DNA of 64,000 bases, taken from assembly GCA_944384725.1 (NCBI GenBank), contig CALWUJ010000003.1, positions 1 to 64,000 on the forward strand. The letters run 5' to 3'. The translations under genes and the position numbers were made by a program. Positions 43,289 to 53,451 of this stretch are shown here, in pieces. The notes beneath the pieces are model-generated. The model was not told the DNA's origin, made no database searches, and saw nothing but the letters and a program-made list of their open reading frames with translations. This DNA is from an uncultured Agathobaculum sp. Lineage in GTDB: Bacteria > Bacillota > Clostridia > Oscillospirales > Butyricicoccaceae. Position 1 is the first letter of the stretch; each line of letters begins with the position of its first letter.

Positions 43289-44518
43289 ATGAACGCAGAA
43301 CTGATTGCCGTCGGCACGGAAATCCTGCTGGGCGACATTGTCAATACCGATGCGCAAATTATCTCGCAGGGTCTGAGCGAACTGGGCATCAACGTATTTT
43401 ACCAGACGGTCGTGGGCGACAACCCGGCGCGTCTGCGCCATGTCATTGAGACCGCACGCGACCGTGCGGATATCATCATCACGACCGGCGGCCTTGGCCC
43501 TACACTCGACGATCTGACCAAGGAGACTCTGGCGACCGTATTCGGCCGCAAGATGGCGCTGCACCAGCCCTCGCTCGACCGCATCAAGGACTTTTTCCAG
43601 ACCATCGGCCGCGAAATGACCCCGAACAACGAAAAGCAGGCGTGGCTGCCCGAAGGCTGCACGGTGTTCGTAAACGAATGGGGCACCGCGCCCGGCTGTG
43701 CGTTTGAGGCATACGGCAAGCATGTCATCATGCTGCCCGGCCCGCCGCGCGAGTGCGAGCCGATGTGGAAACAGTGCGCCATGCCTTACCTTTACCCGTT
43801 TGCGGGTGGCTGCATCGTGTCACGCAACGTCCGCGTATTCGGTTTGGGCGAGAGCAACATGGAAACCATTCTGCACGACATGATGGAAACCAGCACCAAC
43901 CCGACCATTGCGCCCTATGCCAAGACCTCGGAATGCTTTGCGCGCGTGACCGCCAAGGCAGAAACCCCCGAGGAATGCGAAAAGCTGCTTGAGCCGGTCG
44001 TGGAGAAAATCTGTGACCTGCTGGGCGACGATGTGTACGGGGTGGACGTGGATTCGCTGGAGCAGGTCGTGGGCGACGGGCTGCGTGCGCGCGGCATGAC
44101 GCTTGCCGTCGCGGAAAGCTGCACAGGCGGCTTGCTGTCCAAACGCATCACTGATGTGGCCGGCTGCTCGGATTACTACCTCGGCGGCGTGTGCTCGTAT
44201 GCCAACGAGGTCAAGATGAACGTGCTGGGTGTGAAAAAAGAGACACTCGACACGGTCGGCGCGGTATCCCCTGAGGTGGCCGAGCAGATGGCCGAGGGCG
44301 TGGCAAAAGCACTCGGTGCAGACGTCGGCGTGGGCATCACAGGCATTGCCGGCCCGGGCGGCGGCACGGAGGAAAAGCCCGTCGGTCTGGTATACATCAG
44401 CATATGGTGTAAGGGCCAGCACTACACCCGCAAGATGAAGTCTACCAATGGGCGCGATCGCGTGCGCATGCAGGCGGCTTCCACCGCCTTGGACCTGATT
44501 CGGCGCAACATTTTTTGA
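43289..44518 (+). CDS. cinA: CinA family protein (damage-inducible / NMN amidohydrolase)
   Basis: A 409-residue CinA. The N-terminal MoCF-like domain has AVGTEILLGDIVNTD and TTGGLGPTLDD. The C-terminal domain has AVAESCTGGLLSKRITDV and the GITGIAGPGGGTEEKPVG block of nicotinamide-mononucleotide deamidases. It may recycle NMN or clean up ADP-ribose, and in some species responds to competence. It starts 18 bases after thiI and ends the operon. Confidence 0.94.
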   Translation: MNAELIAVGTEILLGDIVNTDAQIISQGLSELGINVFYQTVVGDNPARLRHVIETARDRADIIITTGGLGPTLDDLTKETLATVFGRKMALHQPSLDRIKDFFQTIGREMTPNNEKQAWLPEGCTVFVNEWGTAPGCAFEAYGKHVIMLPGPPRECEPMWKQCAMPYLYPFAGGCIVSRNVRVFGLGESNMETILHDMMETSTNPTIAPYAKTSECFARVTAKAETPEECEKLLEPVVEKICDLLGDDVYGVDVDSLEQVVGDGLRARGMTLAVAESCTGGLLSKRITDVAGCSDYYLGGVCSYANEVKMNVLGVKKETLDTVGAVSPEVAEQMAEGVAKALGADVGVGITGIAGPGGGTEEKPVGLVYISIWCKGQHYTRKMKSTNGRDRVRMQAASTALDLIRRNIF

Positions 44519-44596
44519 ACAAATATATACCATTTTGTCTATTTTCTCGACATTCCCAGTCATTCCCTGTGGAAACCAAACAAAATTCTCATCAAA

Positions 44597-44634
44597 AAAG
44601 TCCAGAAATTGTGTAAAATTGCTGGACTTTTGTT
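44597..44634 (+). terminator. cinA operon terminator
   Basis: AAAAGTCCAG (44597-44606) pairs with CTGGACTTTT (44622-44631). The right arm also contains the -35 box of the candidate glg promoter. Confidence 0.7.
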
Positions 44635-44651
44635 GTACCTTGATGTATACT
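44623..44651 (+). promoter_or_regulatory. Candidate promoter of the glycogen cluster
   Basis: TGGACT (44623-44628), 17-base spacer, TATACT (44646-44651). The leader of about 125 bases contains a TTCGCCC/GGGCGAA hairpin (44674-44691) before glgB. Confidence 0.55.
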
Positions 44652-44781
44652 ATATCTAACTAAAGTGAGAGGTATTCGCCCATAACAGGGCGAAATGTAC
44701 AAAACAGTTGGAAAATTTTCGAAGATACGCTGTATTTTGGCATTCTAAGAACGTAAGAAGTGCAAAAGGGAGAGATGCGAT

Positions 44782-46932
44782 ATGAAGAAAACACCCGCAG
44801 CGCCGGCCTGTGAAAAGCGCAGCCAGCTTTTCTATTCGGGCAGGGACTGCCGCGCCTTTGACTATATGGGCGCCCATCCCTTTGAACAGGATGGTCAGTC
44901 CGGTTACCTGTTCCGAGTCTACGCCCCCGAAGCGGAAAAGGTTTCCGTTATGGGCGAGTTCAACGGCTGGAACCGCGACGTGGACTACATGATGCGCGAC
45001 GAGCAAGGCATCTGGGAAAAATTCATTCCGCATGTTTCCGAATACGCAACATATAAGTATAGCGTATGGGCGAAATCGGGCGATGTGTTTGACAAGTCCG
45101 ACCCGTATGGTTTCCACAGCGAGACCCGCCCCGGCAACGCCTCCAAGGTATATGACATTGAGGGCTATGAGTGGAACGACGCTTCCTGGATGGACTGGCG
45201 CAAGGGCCATCTGCCCTATTCCAGCCCGGTCAATATCTACGAATGCCATCTCGGCTCGTGGAAAGTACATGAGGACGGCAATTTCTGTTCCTACCGTCAG
45301 CTCGCGGACGAGCTGGTGCCCTACGTCAAGGAAATGGGGTACACCCACATCGAGGTCATGCCGCTGACCGAGTATCCGTTCGACGGCTCGTGGGGCTATC
45401 AGGTCATCGGCTATTTTGCCGCGACCAGCCGCTACGGCACGCCCAAGGATCTGATGTACTTCATCGACAAGGCGCATCAGGCCGGTCTCGGCGTCATCAT
45501 GGACTGGGTGCCCGCGCACTTCCCCAAGGACGGCTGCGGTCTGGTCGAGTTCGACGGCTCGCACCTCTATGAATATGCCGACCCGCTCAAGATGGAGCAC
45601 AAAGAATGGGGCACGCGCGTTTTTGACTACGGCAAGGTTTCGACCCGTAACCTGCTGTTCTCGTCGGCAATGTTCTGGATCGAAAAGTTCCATATGGACG
45701 GCCTGCGCGTGGACGCAGTCGCCTCCATGCTCTATCTGGACTACAACCGTCAACACGAGTGGCGGCCCAACATCCACGGCGGCCGCGAGAATCTCGAAGC
45801 GATCGACTTCCTGCGTCTGCTCAACGAGTTTATCCTGACTGACCATCCGGACGTCATGATGATCGCGGAGGAATCCACCGCATGGCCGATGGTGACCAAG
45901 CCCGGCTATGACGGCGGTCTGGGCTTCAACTTCAAGTGGAACATGGGCTGGATGAACGATATGCTGTGCTACTGCTCGGCTGACCCGTTCTTCCGCAAGG
46001 ACATGCATGACAAGATCACCTTCTCGTTCATGTATGCATTCTCGGAAAATTACATCCTGCCGCTTTCGCACGACGAGGTCGTGCACGGCAAATGCTCGCT
46101 GATCGGCAAAATGCCGCCCCCGTACGAAAACCAGTTCGGCGGCCTGCGCGCATTGTACGGCTATATGACCGCGCATCCGGGCAAAAAGATGCTGTTCATG
46201 GGCGGCGAATTCGCCCAGTTCTCCGAATGGGCCTACCAGCGCGGTCTGGACTGGATGCTGCTGGACTATCCGGCGCATAAACAGATGCAGACCTATGTCA
46301 AGGCGCTCAACCATTTCTATCTGGAAACCCCGCAGCTATGGGAGCAGGATACCGACTGGCGCGGCTTCGAATGGATCAGTCATGAGGATAACCGCAACAA
46401 CATCATCGCTTTCCGCCGCATTGCCAAGGACGGCAGCGATCTTGTCGCCGTTGTCAACTTCTCTCCTGAGGTGCAGGAGAATTACCGCATCGGCGTACCG
46501 CTCGCCGGCACATACGAAGAGGTGTTCACCTCGGACAAGACCGAGTTCGGCGGCAGCGGCATGACCAACGGCAAGGTAAAGACCGACAGCAAAAAGCCTA
46601 TGCACGGGCAGGAACAATCCATCAGCATCCAGATCCCGCGCTTCGGCGTATTGTTCTTTAAGGGTAAGCCGCGCGCCAAGCGCCGCACCAAGGCCGAAAT
46701 AGAAGCCGCAAAAAAGGCGGCAGCAGAAAAGGCAGCAAAATCCGCCAAGGGATCGCGCACAGCTTCCAAAGCGGTTGCCAAAACCGGAACGCGCGCCGTA
46801 GCCAAGACCGGTTCGAAAGCCGTGGCCAAAACAGGAGAAAAAGCGGTCGCAAAGACCGGCACAAAAGCAGTCACCAAGACCGGAGAAAAGGCGGTGGTTC
46901 AGGCAAGCGATGCCGGCAAGCAGAATTCTTAA
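44782..46932 (+). CDS. glgB: 1,4-alpha-glucan branching enzyme with Lys/Ala-rich repeat tail
   Basis: A 716-residue GlgB. A CBM48 domain (about 30-125) precedes the GH13 barrel, with nucleophile Asp311 in GLRVDAVA, the acid/base Glu in IAEEST (Glu363/364) and Asp431 in LSHDEVVHGK. The enzyme cuts alpha-1,4 chains and rejoins them as alpha-1,6 branches. The family normally ends near residue 627. Here a basic tail (629-716) follows, with six 8-residue repeats of the type KAVAKTGT (663-710), much like histone H1 C-termini. First gene of glgB-glgC-glgD-glgA-glgP, with AAAGGGAGAG upstream. Confidence 0.94.
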   Translation: MKKTPAAPACEKRSQLFYSGRDCRAFDYMGAHPFEQDGQSGYLFRVYAPEAEKVSVMGEFNGWNRDVDYMMRDEQGIWEKFIPHVSEYATYKYSVWAKSGDVFDKSDPYGFHSETRPGNASKVYDIEGYEWNDASWMDWRKGHLPYSSPVNIYECHLGSWKVHEDGNFCSYRQLADELVPYVKEMGYTHIEVMPLTEYPFDGSWGYQVIGYFAATSRYGTPKDLMYFIDKAHQAGLGVIMDWVPAHFPKDGCGLVEFDGSHLYEYADPLKMEHKEWGTRVFDYGKVSTRNLLFSSAMFWIEKFHMDGLRVDAVASMLYLDYNRQHEWRPNIHGGRENLEAIDFLRLLNEFILTDHPDVMMIAEESTAWPMVTKPGYDGGLGFNFKWNMGWMNDMLCYCSADPFFRKDMHDKITFSFMYAFSENYILPLSHDEVVHGKCSLIGKMPPPYENQFGGLRALYGYMTAHPGKKMLFMGGEFAQFSEWAYQRGLDWMLLDYPAHKQMQTYVKALNHFYLETPQLWEQDTDWRGFEWISHEDNRNNIIAFRRIAKDGSDLVAVVNFSPEVQENYRIGVPLAGTYEEVFTSDKTEFGGSGMTNGKVKTDSKKPMHGQEQSISIQIPRFGVLFFKGKPRAKRRTKAEIEAAKKAAAEKAAKSAKGSRTASKAVAKTGTRAVAKTGSKAVAKTGEKAVAKTGTKAVTKTGEKAVVQASDAGKQNS
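46768..46911 (+). repeat. Six tandem 24-base repeats in the glgB 3' end
   Basis: Each unit encodes a variant of KAVAKTGT. Codon choices differ between units (for example gtt, gta, gtg, gtc for the same Val), so the copies are old or held by selection on protein rather than recent DNA slippage. Confidence 0.85.
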
Positions 46933-46993
46933 AAGGGGACGCGCCGGAACCGGCGTGAAATAATATGTAAACCGCAAAAAGGAGAGTTCATCA

Positions 46994-48208
46994 ATGTATC
47001 GGAAAAAAGAATGCGTAGCCATGCTGCTCGCAGGCGGTCAGGGCAGCCGCCTCTACGTACTGACCAAAAAGGTCGCCAAGCCCGCGGTGCCGTTCGGCGG
47101 CAAGTACCGCATCATCGACTTCCCGCTTTCCAACTGCGTCAACTCCGGCATTGACACGGTCGGCGTACTGACCCAGTACGAGCCGCACGTGCTCAACGCT
47201 TACATCGGCTCCGGCCAGACTTGGGACCTCGACCGCCTGCGCGGCGGCGTATACGTCCTGCCGCCGTACCAGAAGGGCAAGACCTCTGAGTGGTACAAGG
47301 GCACGGCCAACGCCATTTACCAGAACATCCAGTTTATCGACGATTACGATCCTGAGTATGTTCTGATCCTGTCGGGCGACCATATCTACAAGATGAACTA
47401 CAATAAGATGCTCCAGCAGCACAAGGAGACCGGTGCGGACGCAACCATCGCCGTACTCGATGTGCCGCTCGCAGAGGCATCCCGTTTCGGCATCATGAAC
47501 TGCAAGCCGGACGGCACGATCTACGAATTTGAGGAGAAGCCCAAGCAGCCCAAGTCCACGCTCGCATCCATGGGTATCTACATCTTCTCCTACAAGAAGC
47601 TGCGCCAGTACCTGATCGAAGACGAGGAGAACACCAAGTCCTCCAACGACTTTGGCAAGGACATCATCCCCGCCATGCTCGGCAACGGCGAAAAGCTGGT
47701 TTCCTACCGTTTCGAGGGTTACTGGAAGGATGTCGGCACGATCGAAAGCCTGTGGGAAGCCAACATGGACCTGCTCGCTCCCAACTCTTCCGGCCTGAAC
47801 ATGGCGGATGACAGCTGGAAGATCTACGGCCGCACCACCGGTTCGCCCCCGCACTTCACTGCCAAGAACGCATCCGTCAAGCACACCCTGCTTTCCGAGG
47901 GTTGCGAAATTGCGGGCGACGTTTCCGAGTCCGTGCTGTTCTCGGATGTTAAAATCGCCAAGGGCGCCAAGGTGGAATACTCCATCCTGATGCCGGGCGC
48001 GGTCATCGAAGAGGGCGCTACCGTGCGCTACTCGATCATTGCAGAAAACGCCGTCATCGGCAAGGATGCAGTTGTCGGCGGCAGCCCGTCGGACGGCGAC
48101 GTGGAAAAATGGGGCGTAGCCGTCGTTGCGGAAGGCGTGCGCATCGGCCGCGGCGCAACGCTGGCGGCGAAAGAAATGGCAGACGAAGACCTGCCGGACG
48201 TAAAGTAA
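46994..48208 (+). CDS. glgC: Glucose-1-phosphate adenylyltransferase GlgC
   Basis: A 404-residue ADP-glucose pyrophosphorylase, the committed step of glycogen synthesis. The nucleotide-binding start is [10 protein letters not shown], followed by [25 protein letters not shown] near residue 180 is the sugar-phosphate region, and a left-handed beta-helix forms the C-terminal quarter. It starts 61 bases after glgB and is followed 10 bases later by glgD, its probable second subunit. Confidence 0.96.
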   Translation: MYRKKECVAMLLAGGQGSRLYVLTKKVAKPAVPFGGKYRIIDFPLSNCVNSGIDTVGVLTQYEPHVLNAYIGSGQTWDLDRLRGGVYVLPPYQKGKTSEWYKGTANAIYQNIQFIDDYDPEYVLILSGDHIYKMNYNKMLQQHKETGADATIAVLDVPLAEASRFGIMNCKPDGTIYEFEEKPKQPKSTLASMGIYIFSYKKLRQYLIEDEENTKSSNDFGKDIIPAMLGNGEKLVSYRFEGYWKDVGTIESLWEANMDLLAPNSSGLNMADDSWKIYGRTTGSPPHFTAKNASVKHTLLSEGCEIAGDVSESVLFSDVKIAKGAKVEYSILMPGAVIEEGATVRYSIIAENAVIGKDAVVGGSPSDGDVEKWGVAVVAEGVRIGRGATLAAKEMADEDLPDVK

Positions 48209-48218
48209 GGGGGCAGAA

Positions 48219-49349
48219 ATGATGAACAGTGTTTTAGGCATCATCATTGCATTTGATAACGACAACGATCTCCGTGAGATCACCGAGCACCGCACGGTCG
48301 GCGCGGTGCAGTGGGGCGGCCGCTACCGCATCATCGACTTTATGCTGTCGAACATGGTAAACAGCGGCATTTACCGCGTGGGCGTGCTGATGAAGGACAA
48401 GTATCAGTCCCTCATCGACCACATCGGCAACGCCAAGGATTGGGATCTGTCCCGCAAGAACTCGGGCGTGACCCTGCTGCCGCCGTATTCCTACTCCAAG
48501 AAGGCTTCGCCGCTCGTTACCGGCGAATACCGCGGCAAGATCGACGCGCTGGCCGGAGCGGTTGACTTCCTGCAAAAGAATAAGGCGGATTACGTTGTGG
48601 TGGCGGACGGTGACATTGTTGCCAACATCCCGCTTGACGACGTGATCGACCGCCATATCAAGTCGGGCGCTGACCTGACCATGGTCTGCACCAAGAAGCA
48701 GAAGGATTCCCCGTTCACGACCTATGTCGAACTCAACCGCAAGAAGGAAGCGGTCGATATCCGCGTTGGTGACTCCAACGAGGGCAAGTGCAAGCACATC
48801 GCGCTGGGCGTATACGTCATGAGCCGCCAGTATCTCATCCATATGCTGTCCGACTGTGTCACGCACAACTGCATCCATTTCGAGCGTGAATTCCTTTCCC
48901 GCGCGCTGATCGACGGCACGGTAGCCGGCTACCTGTTCAACGAATATGCGATGAAGATCGAGGACACCTCGGATTACTTCCGCTCTAATATGGATATGCT
49001 GGACAAGGATGTGCGCTCGGAAGTATTCCTGCGCACCCGCCCGATCCTGACCCGCATCAAGGACGAAGCTCCCGCCTACTACGGCGACAAGGCCGTTGTG
49101 GAGGACAGCCTGATCGCGGACGGCTGCCGCATCGAAGGCACGGTGAAAAACTGCGTGCTGTTCCGCGATGTTGTGGTTGAAAAGGGTGCGGAAATCTGCG
49201 ACTGCATCATCATGGAGGGCGGCCGCATCCTGTCGGATGCATCGCTGCGCCATGTGATCACCGACCGCAACGTTGTCATCCGCGACGGGCGCACCATGAT
49301 GGGCCATGAGAACTACCCCATTACGATCGCCAAAAACGCAACTGTTTGA
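48219..49349 (+). CDS. glgD: GlgD, non-canonical glucose-1-phosphate adenylyltransferase subunit
   Basis: A 376-residue GlgC homologue. The loop for nucleotide binding is replaced by GIIIAFDNDNDLREIT, so it lacks the GG..(S/T)RL signature and is probably a regulatory partner in a GlgC/GlgD heterotetramer, as shown for Firmicutes. The sugar region WGGRYRIIDFMLSN and the C-terminal beta-helix are kept. GGGGGC lies before the ATG pair. Confidence 0.94.
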   Translation: MMNSVLGIIIAFDNDNDLREITEHRTVGAVQWGGRYRIIDFMLSNMVNSGIYRVGVLMKDKYQSLIDHIGNAKDWDLSRKNSGVTLLPPYSYSKKASPLVTGEYRGKIDALAGAVDFLQKNKADYVVVADGDIVANIPLDDVIDRHIKSGADLTMVCTKKQKDSPFTTYVELNRKKEAVDIRVGDSNEGKCKHIALGVYVMSRQYLIHMLSDCVTHNCIHFEREFLSRALIDGTVAGYLFNEYAMKIEDTSDYFRSNMDMLDKDVRSEVFLRTRPILTRIKDEAPAYYGDKAVVEDSLIADGCRIEGTVKNCVLFRDVVVEKGAEICDCIIMEGGRILSDASLRHVITDRNVVIRDGRTMMGHENYPITIAKNATV

Positions 49350-49448
49350 TAAAAATACGTTAAATTCGCTGCAAATGAGCGAAAAACACGGGCTAAAAGC
49401 ATGAGATGTTCGTGGAAATTCCCTATTTTGCAGAGAGGAAGAATCTAG

Positions 49449-49496
49449 TATAATAAAGATATGCAGGTGCGGGAGCGGGGCTCTGTTTCCGCACCT
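49449..49496 (+). promoter_or_regulatory. Possible glgA promoter -10 and structured leader
   Basis: TATAAT (49449-49454) is preceded 16 bases upstream by TTTGCA (49427-49432). Just after it AGGTGCGG (49465-49472) can pair with CCGCACCT (49489-49496), giving a leader hairpin 25 bases before glgA. No T run follows, so it is not a terminator. Confidence 0.5.
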
Positions 49497-49520
49497 CCTA
49501 CTGGGGGAGGCTCGGTTCTT

Positions 49521-50957
49521 ATGAAAATCATGTATGTTACCAGTGAATGCGCCCCGTTCGTCAAAACCGGCGGTCTGGGCGACGTTGCCGGCTCACTGCC
49601 GAAGGCCCTTGCTGCAAAGGGAAACGACGTGCGTGTATTCTGCCCGTTGTATTCCGCGATTGGTCAGGAGTGGCGTGAGAAGTTCTACTACTTAAAAAAC
49701 GCTTATGTCCGTCTTGGCTGGCGCAACCAGTACTGCGGCATTTTCCGCTATGAAGCGGACGGCGTAACCTATTATTTCATCGACAATGAATATTATTTCG
49801 CGCGCAGTCAGGTCTATGGCGAGTATGACGATGCAGAACGCTTCGCTTACTTTTCCAAGGCAGTGCTTGAGGTGCTGCCCGATCTGGACTGGAAGCCGGA
49901 TGTAATCAACTGCAACGACTGGCAGTCCGCGCTTGTGCCGGTGTATTACAACCTGATGTTCTCCTCCCGTCCGTTCTACGAGAACATCAAGACCGTATTC
50001 ACCATCCATAACATCCAGTATCAGGGTCGCTACGGCCGCGAGATCCTTGAGTATGTGCTCGGCATCGACGACGCGCACTTCCGCTCGGGCTTCATGGCAA
50101 TGGACGGCGATGTGAACCTGATGAAGGCTGCGATCGTGGCCTCCACCGCGGTCACCACGGTTTCGCCCACCTATGCAGGCGAAATTCAGACCGAATATTA
50201 CGGCTACCGTCTGGACTCCGTGCTGCGCATGAACAGCTACAAGCTGCACGGCATCCTCAACGGCATTGATATGGATGCCTTCAACCCGGAAACCGATCCC
50301 AAGATTTTCAAGAACTACGGCCCGAAAAACCCGGATGACAAAAAGACCAATAAGCTTGAGCTTCTGAAACTGTGCGGTATTGAGGGGGACGAAAATACGC
50401 CGGTTATCGGTATGGTCACCCGTTTTGTCGACCAGAAAGGCCTTGACCTGATCGAGGCAGTGCTGCACGACATCCTGTCGGACGACCTGCGCCTGATCGT
50501 TCTGGGCAAGGGCGACTGGCGGTATGAGCAAATGTTCCTTGAAGCCAAGCGCCGTTATCCGAACAACATTTCGGCATCCATCATGTTCTCGGGTGATCTG
50601 GCTAACCGCATTTATGCGGGCGCGGATATGTTCCTGATGCCCTCCAAGTTCGAACCGTGCGGTCTGGCACAGATGATCGCACTGCGCTACGGCACCATCC
50701 CGATCGTGCGCGAAACCGGCGGCCTGAAGGACACGGTGCAGGCTTTCGTTGATTACGCAGGCACCGGCAACGGCTTCACGTTTGCCAGCTACAATGCGCA
50801 TGACATGCTGCACGTCATTCGGGAAGCCTGCGGTGTATTCCGCTATAACAAGCCCGCATGGAAGAAGCTCATGCTGCAAGGCATGCAGAGCGACTTCAGC
50901 TGGGGCAGCTCGGCAGATAAATATATCGAGGTTTATCATTCTGCCCTTGGTTGGTAA
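49521..50957 (+). CDS. glgA: Glycogen synthase GlgA
   Basis: A 478-residue GT5 glycosyltransferase that extends alpha-1,4-glucan using ADP-glucose. The ADP-glucose site KTGGLGD is at residues 15-21, and the C-terminal EPCGL motif (FEPCGLAQM) with the preceding MPSKF is present. The ATG at 49521 follows GGGGGAGG and begins the family N-terminus MKIMYVTSE; the earlier in-frame codons are the leader hairpin. Confidence 0.95.
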   Translation: MKIMYVTSECAPFVKTGGLGDVAGSLPKALAAKGNDVRVFCPLYSAIGQEWREKFYYLKNAYVRLGWRNQYCGIFRYEADGVTYYFIDNEYYFARSQVYGEYDDAERFAYFSKAVLEVLPDLDWKPDVINCNDWQSALVPVYYNLMFSSRPFYENIKTVFTIHNIQYQGRYGREILEYVLGIDDAHFRSGFMAMDGDVNLMKAAIVASTAVTTVSPTYAGEIQTEYYGYRLDSVLRMNSYKLHGILNGIDMDAFNPETDPKIFKNYGPKNPDDKKTNKLELLKLCGIEGDENTPVIGMVTRFVDQKGLDLIEAVLHDILSDDLRLIVLGKGDWRYEQMFLEAKRRYPNNISASIMFSGDLANRIYAGADMFLMPSKFEPCGLAQMIALRYGTIPIVRETGGLKDTVQAFVDYAGTGNGFTFASYNAHDMLHVIREACGVFRYNKPAWKKLMLQGMQSDFSWGSSADKYIEVYHSALGW

Positions 50958-50997
50958 GATCGATTAAGCAAATTAGAGTGAGGAGACAAGAGAGACC

Positions 50998-53445
50998 ATG
51001 TCAAAGATTCAGTACACAAAGACCGCTTTGAAGGAGGCTATTGCAGGCAAGCTGCAGCGCCACTTCGGCCGCGAGGTTGCAGATGCCTCGAAGGAACAGG
51101 TTTACGAGGCCTGCGCGCTCGTCGTGCGCGATGCGCTCACCGAGCATATGATTGAAACCCAGAACGAGGTTGAAAAATACGGAGAGCGACAGGTGCACTA
51201 TTTGTGCATGGAATTTCTTGTGGGCCGCAGCCTGCGCAACAATGCCTACAATCTGGGCATCCTGCCCGCGCTGACCGAAGCCCTCAAGGATATGGGCTAT
51301 GAAATGGCCGATATTTTTGAAGAAGAGGCCGATCCCGGTCTGGGCAATGGCGGTCTGGGCCGTCTGGCAGCCTGCTACATGGACGGCATGGCGACCATCG
51401 GCGTACGCGGCACCGGCTACTCCATCCGTTACGAACACGGTATCTTCAAGCAGAAGATCGAGGACGGCCAGCAGGTCGAGCTGCCGGACTCCTGGCTCGC
51501 ATCCGGCGACGTTTGGCACATCCCGGCGATGGACGATACCCGCGAAGTCAAGATTGGCGGCACCGTCAACACCTATTTCAACGATCAGGGCAAGCTGATC
51601 GTCGAGTATCACGACTATACGCCGGTTCTGGCTGTTCCGTATGACATGCCGATCTCTGGCTATGACACCAACAACATCGCCTGCCTGCGTCTGTGGGAGG
51701 CAAAGAGCCCGATCGCGCTGGACATGAAGCTGTTCTCGTCCGGTGAGTACCTCAAGGCGCTCGAGAAGCACGCGATGGCAGAGACCATTTCGATGGTACT
51801 GTATCCGGAAGATAACCACCGCGAAGGCCAGTCCCTGCGTCTCAAGCAGCAGTACTTCCTTGTATCTGCAACCTTGCAGGATATCTGCGCCAAGCACAAG
51901 GCCAAGTACGGCACGCTGGAAAACTTCGCGCACAAGCATGTGCTGCACATCAATGATACCCACCCGACGCTGGTCATCCCCGAACTCATGCGCATCCTGA
52001 TGGACGAAAACGACATGAGCTGGGAGAATGCATGGAACATCACCAGCCAGTCGGTTGCTTACACCAACCACACGGTTATGCCCGAAGCACTCGAGTGCTG
52101 GCCGGTATCGCTGGTGCAGGAGCTGATGCCCCGCATCATGCAGATCATTTACGAAATCAACGAGCGCTTCTGCAAGGAACTGTGGAACTACTTCCCGAAC
52201 GACTTCCAGAAGATCTCCAAGCTGGCCATCGTATCGGATAACACCGTCCGCATGGCGCACCTGGCGATCGCAGGCTCGTTCTCGATCAACGGCGTTTCCG
52301 CGCTGCACTCCGAGATCCTCAAGGATCGTGTATTCAACGATTTCTATAAGATCTACTCCTCCAAGTTCTGCAACGTCACCAATGGTATTGCACACCGCCG
52401 CTGGCTGTGCGAGGCAAACCCGGAGCTGGCTGAGCTGATCGAGAGCAAGATCGGAAAGGGCTACCGCAAGCATCCGTCCGAATTGCAGGTTCTCGCAAAC
52501 TACGGCAACGACAAGGTGCTGCTCCAGCGTCTGGGCGAAATCAAGCGCGACAACAAGCAGCGCTTGGCCAACTATATCAAGGAGCATAACGGCATCGAGA
52601 TCAACATGGACTCGATCTTTGACGTACAGGTTAAGCGTCTGCACGAGTACAAGCGCCAGATGCTCAACATCCTGCACATCATCTCGCTGTACCACAAGCT
52701 GAAGGACAATCCGGGCATGGATTTCGTGCCGCGCACCTTCATCTTCGGTTCCAAGGCTGCACCTGGCTATGCAGTGGCGAAAAAGACCATCCGTTTGATC
52801 AACTCCATCGCCAACATGATCAACAACGATCCGGACATTGGCGACAAGCTCAAGGTCGTGTTCATCGAGGACTACAAGGTATCGCTGGCTGAGATGATTA
52901 TGCCGGCAGCTGAGGTCTCCGAGCAGATCTCCATTGCGGGCAAGGAAGCATCCGGTACGGGCAACATGAAGTTTATGATGAACGGCGCGCTCACCATCGG
53001 CACGATGGACGGTGCAAACGTCGAGATCTGCGAGGCAGTCGGCCGTGAGAACATCTTCATCTTCGGTATGGAGACGCCCGAGGCTGAGGCGCTGGCAGCG
53101 TCCGGCAACTACGAGCCGATGCTGATTTACCAGAACGATCCGGTCATCAAGGGTGTTCTCGACCACATCATCAACGGCTTTGGCGACGGTGTGGACTACA
53201 CCGATATTGCCAACCTGCTGCTGCACGGCGGCAACGGCGGTCCGGCTGACCGTTATATGAGCCTGAAGGACTTCTCCTCCTACGCAATCGCACAGGAGCG
53301 CGTCGGTGAGATGTACCGTCATGCAGAGAACTGGAACTACATGTCGCTGATGAACATTGCAAACTCCGGCCGCTTTGCGTCCGACCGCTCGGTTGCCGAG
53401 TATGCGCAGAACATCTGGCGTGTTAAGACCAACTTTGCATTCTAA
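50998..53445 (+). CDS. glgP: Glycogen/maltodextrin phosphorylase GlgP
   Basis: An 815-residue GT35 phosphorylase, releasing glucose-1-phosphate from glycogen. PLP binds Lys658 in GTGNMKFMMNGALT. The substrate region DEADPGLGNGGLGRLAACY is recognisable near residue 110 as EEADPGLGNGGLGRL. Having the synthetic and degradative enzymes in one cluster suggests flux is set by enzyme regulation. It is the last glg gene; several hairpins follow its stop. Confidence 0.96.
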   Translation: MSKIQYTKTALKEAIAGKLQRHFGREVADASKEQVYEACALVVRDALTEHMIETQNEVEKYGERQVHYLCMEFLVGRSLRNNAYNLGILPALTEALKDMGYEMADIFEEEADPGLGNGGLGRLAACYMDGMATIGVRGTGYSIRYEHGIFKQKIEDGQQVELPDSWLASGDVWHIPAMDDTREVKIGGTVNTYFNDQGKLIVEYHDYTPVLAVPYDMPISGYDTNNIACLRLWEAKSPIALDMKLFSSGEYLKALEKHAMAETISMVLYPEDNHREGQSLRLKQQYFLVSATLQDICAKHKAKYGTLENFAHKHVLHINDTHPTLVIPELMRILMDENDMSWENAWNITSQSVAYTNHTVMPEALECWPVSLVQELMPRIMQIIYEINERFCKELWNYFPNDFQKISKLAIVSDNTVRMAHLAIAGSFSINGVSALHSEILKDRVFNDFYKIYSSKFCNVTNGIAHRRWLCEANPELAELIESKIGKGYRKHPSELQVLANYGNDKVLLQRLGEIKRDNKQRLANYIKEHNGIEINMDSIFDVQVKRLHEYKRQMLNILHIISLYHKLKDNPGMDFVPRTFIFGSKAAPGYAVAKKTIRLINSIANMINNDPDIGDKLKVVFIEDYKVSLAEMIMPAAEVSEQISIAGKEASGTGNMKFMMNGALTIGTMDGANVEICEAVGRENIFIFGMETPEAEALAASGNYEPMLIYQNDPVIKGVLDHIINGFGDGVDYTDIANLLLHGGNGGPADRYMSLKDFSSYAIAQERVGEMYRHAENWNYMSLMNIANSGRFASDRSVAEYAQNIWRVKTNFAF

Positions 53446-53451
53446 AAACTT

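Noticed and set aside
46768..46911. 24-base repeats in glgB considered as a CRISPR or recent tandem duplication
   Set aside because: They are contiguous, in frame, have no spacers and differ at synonymous sites; they encode a protein repeat.
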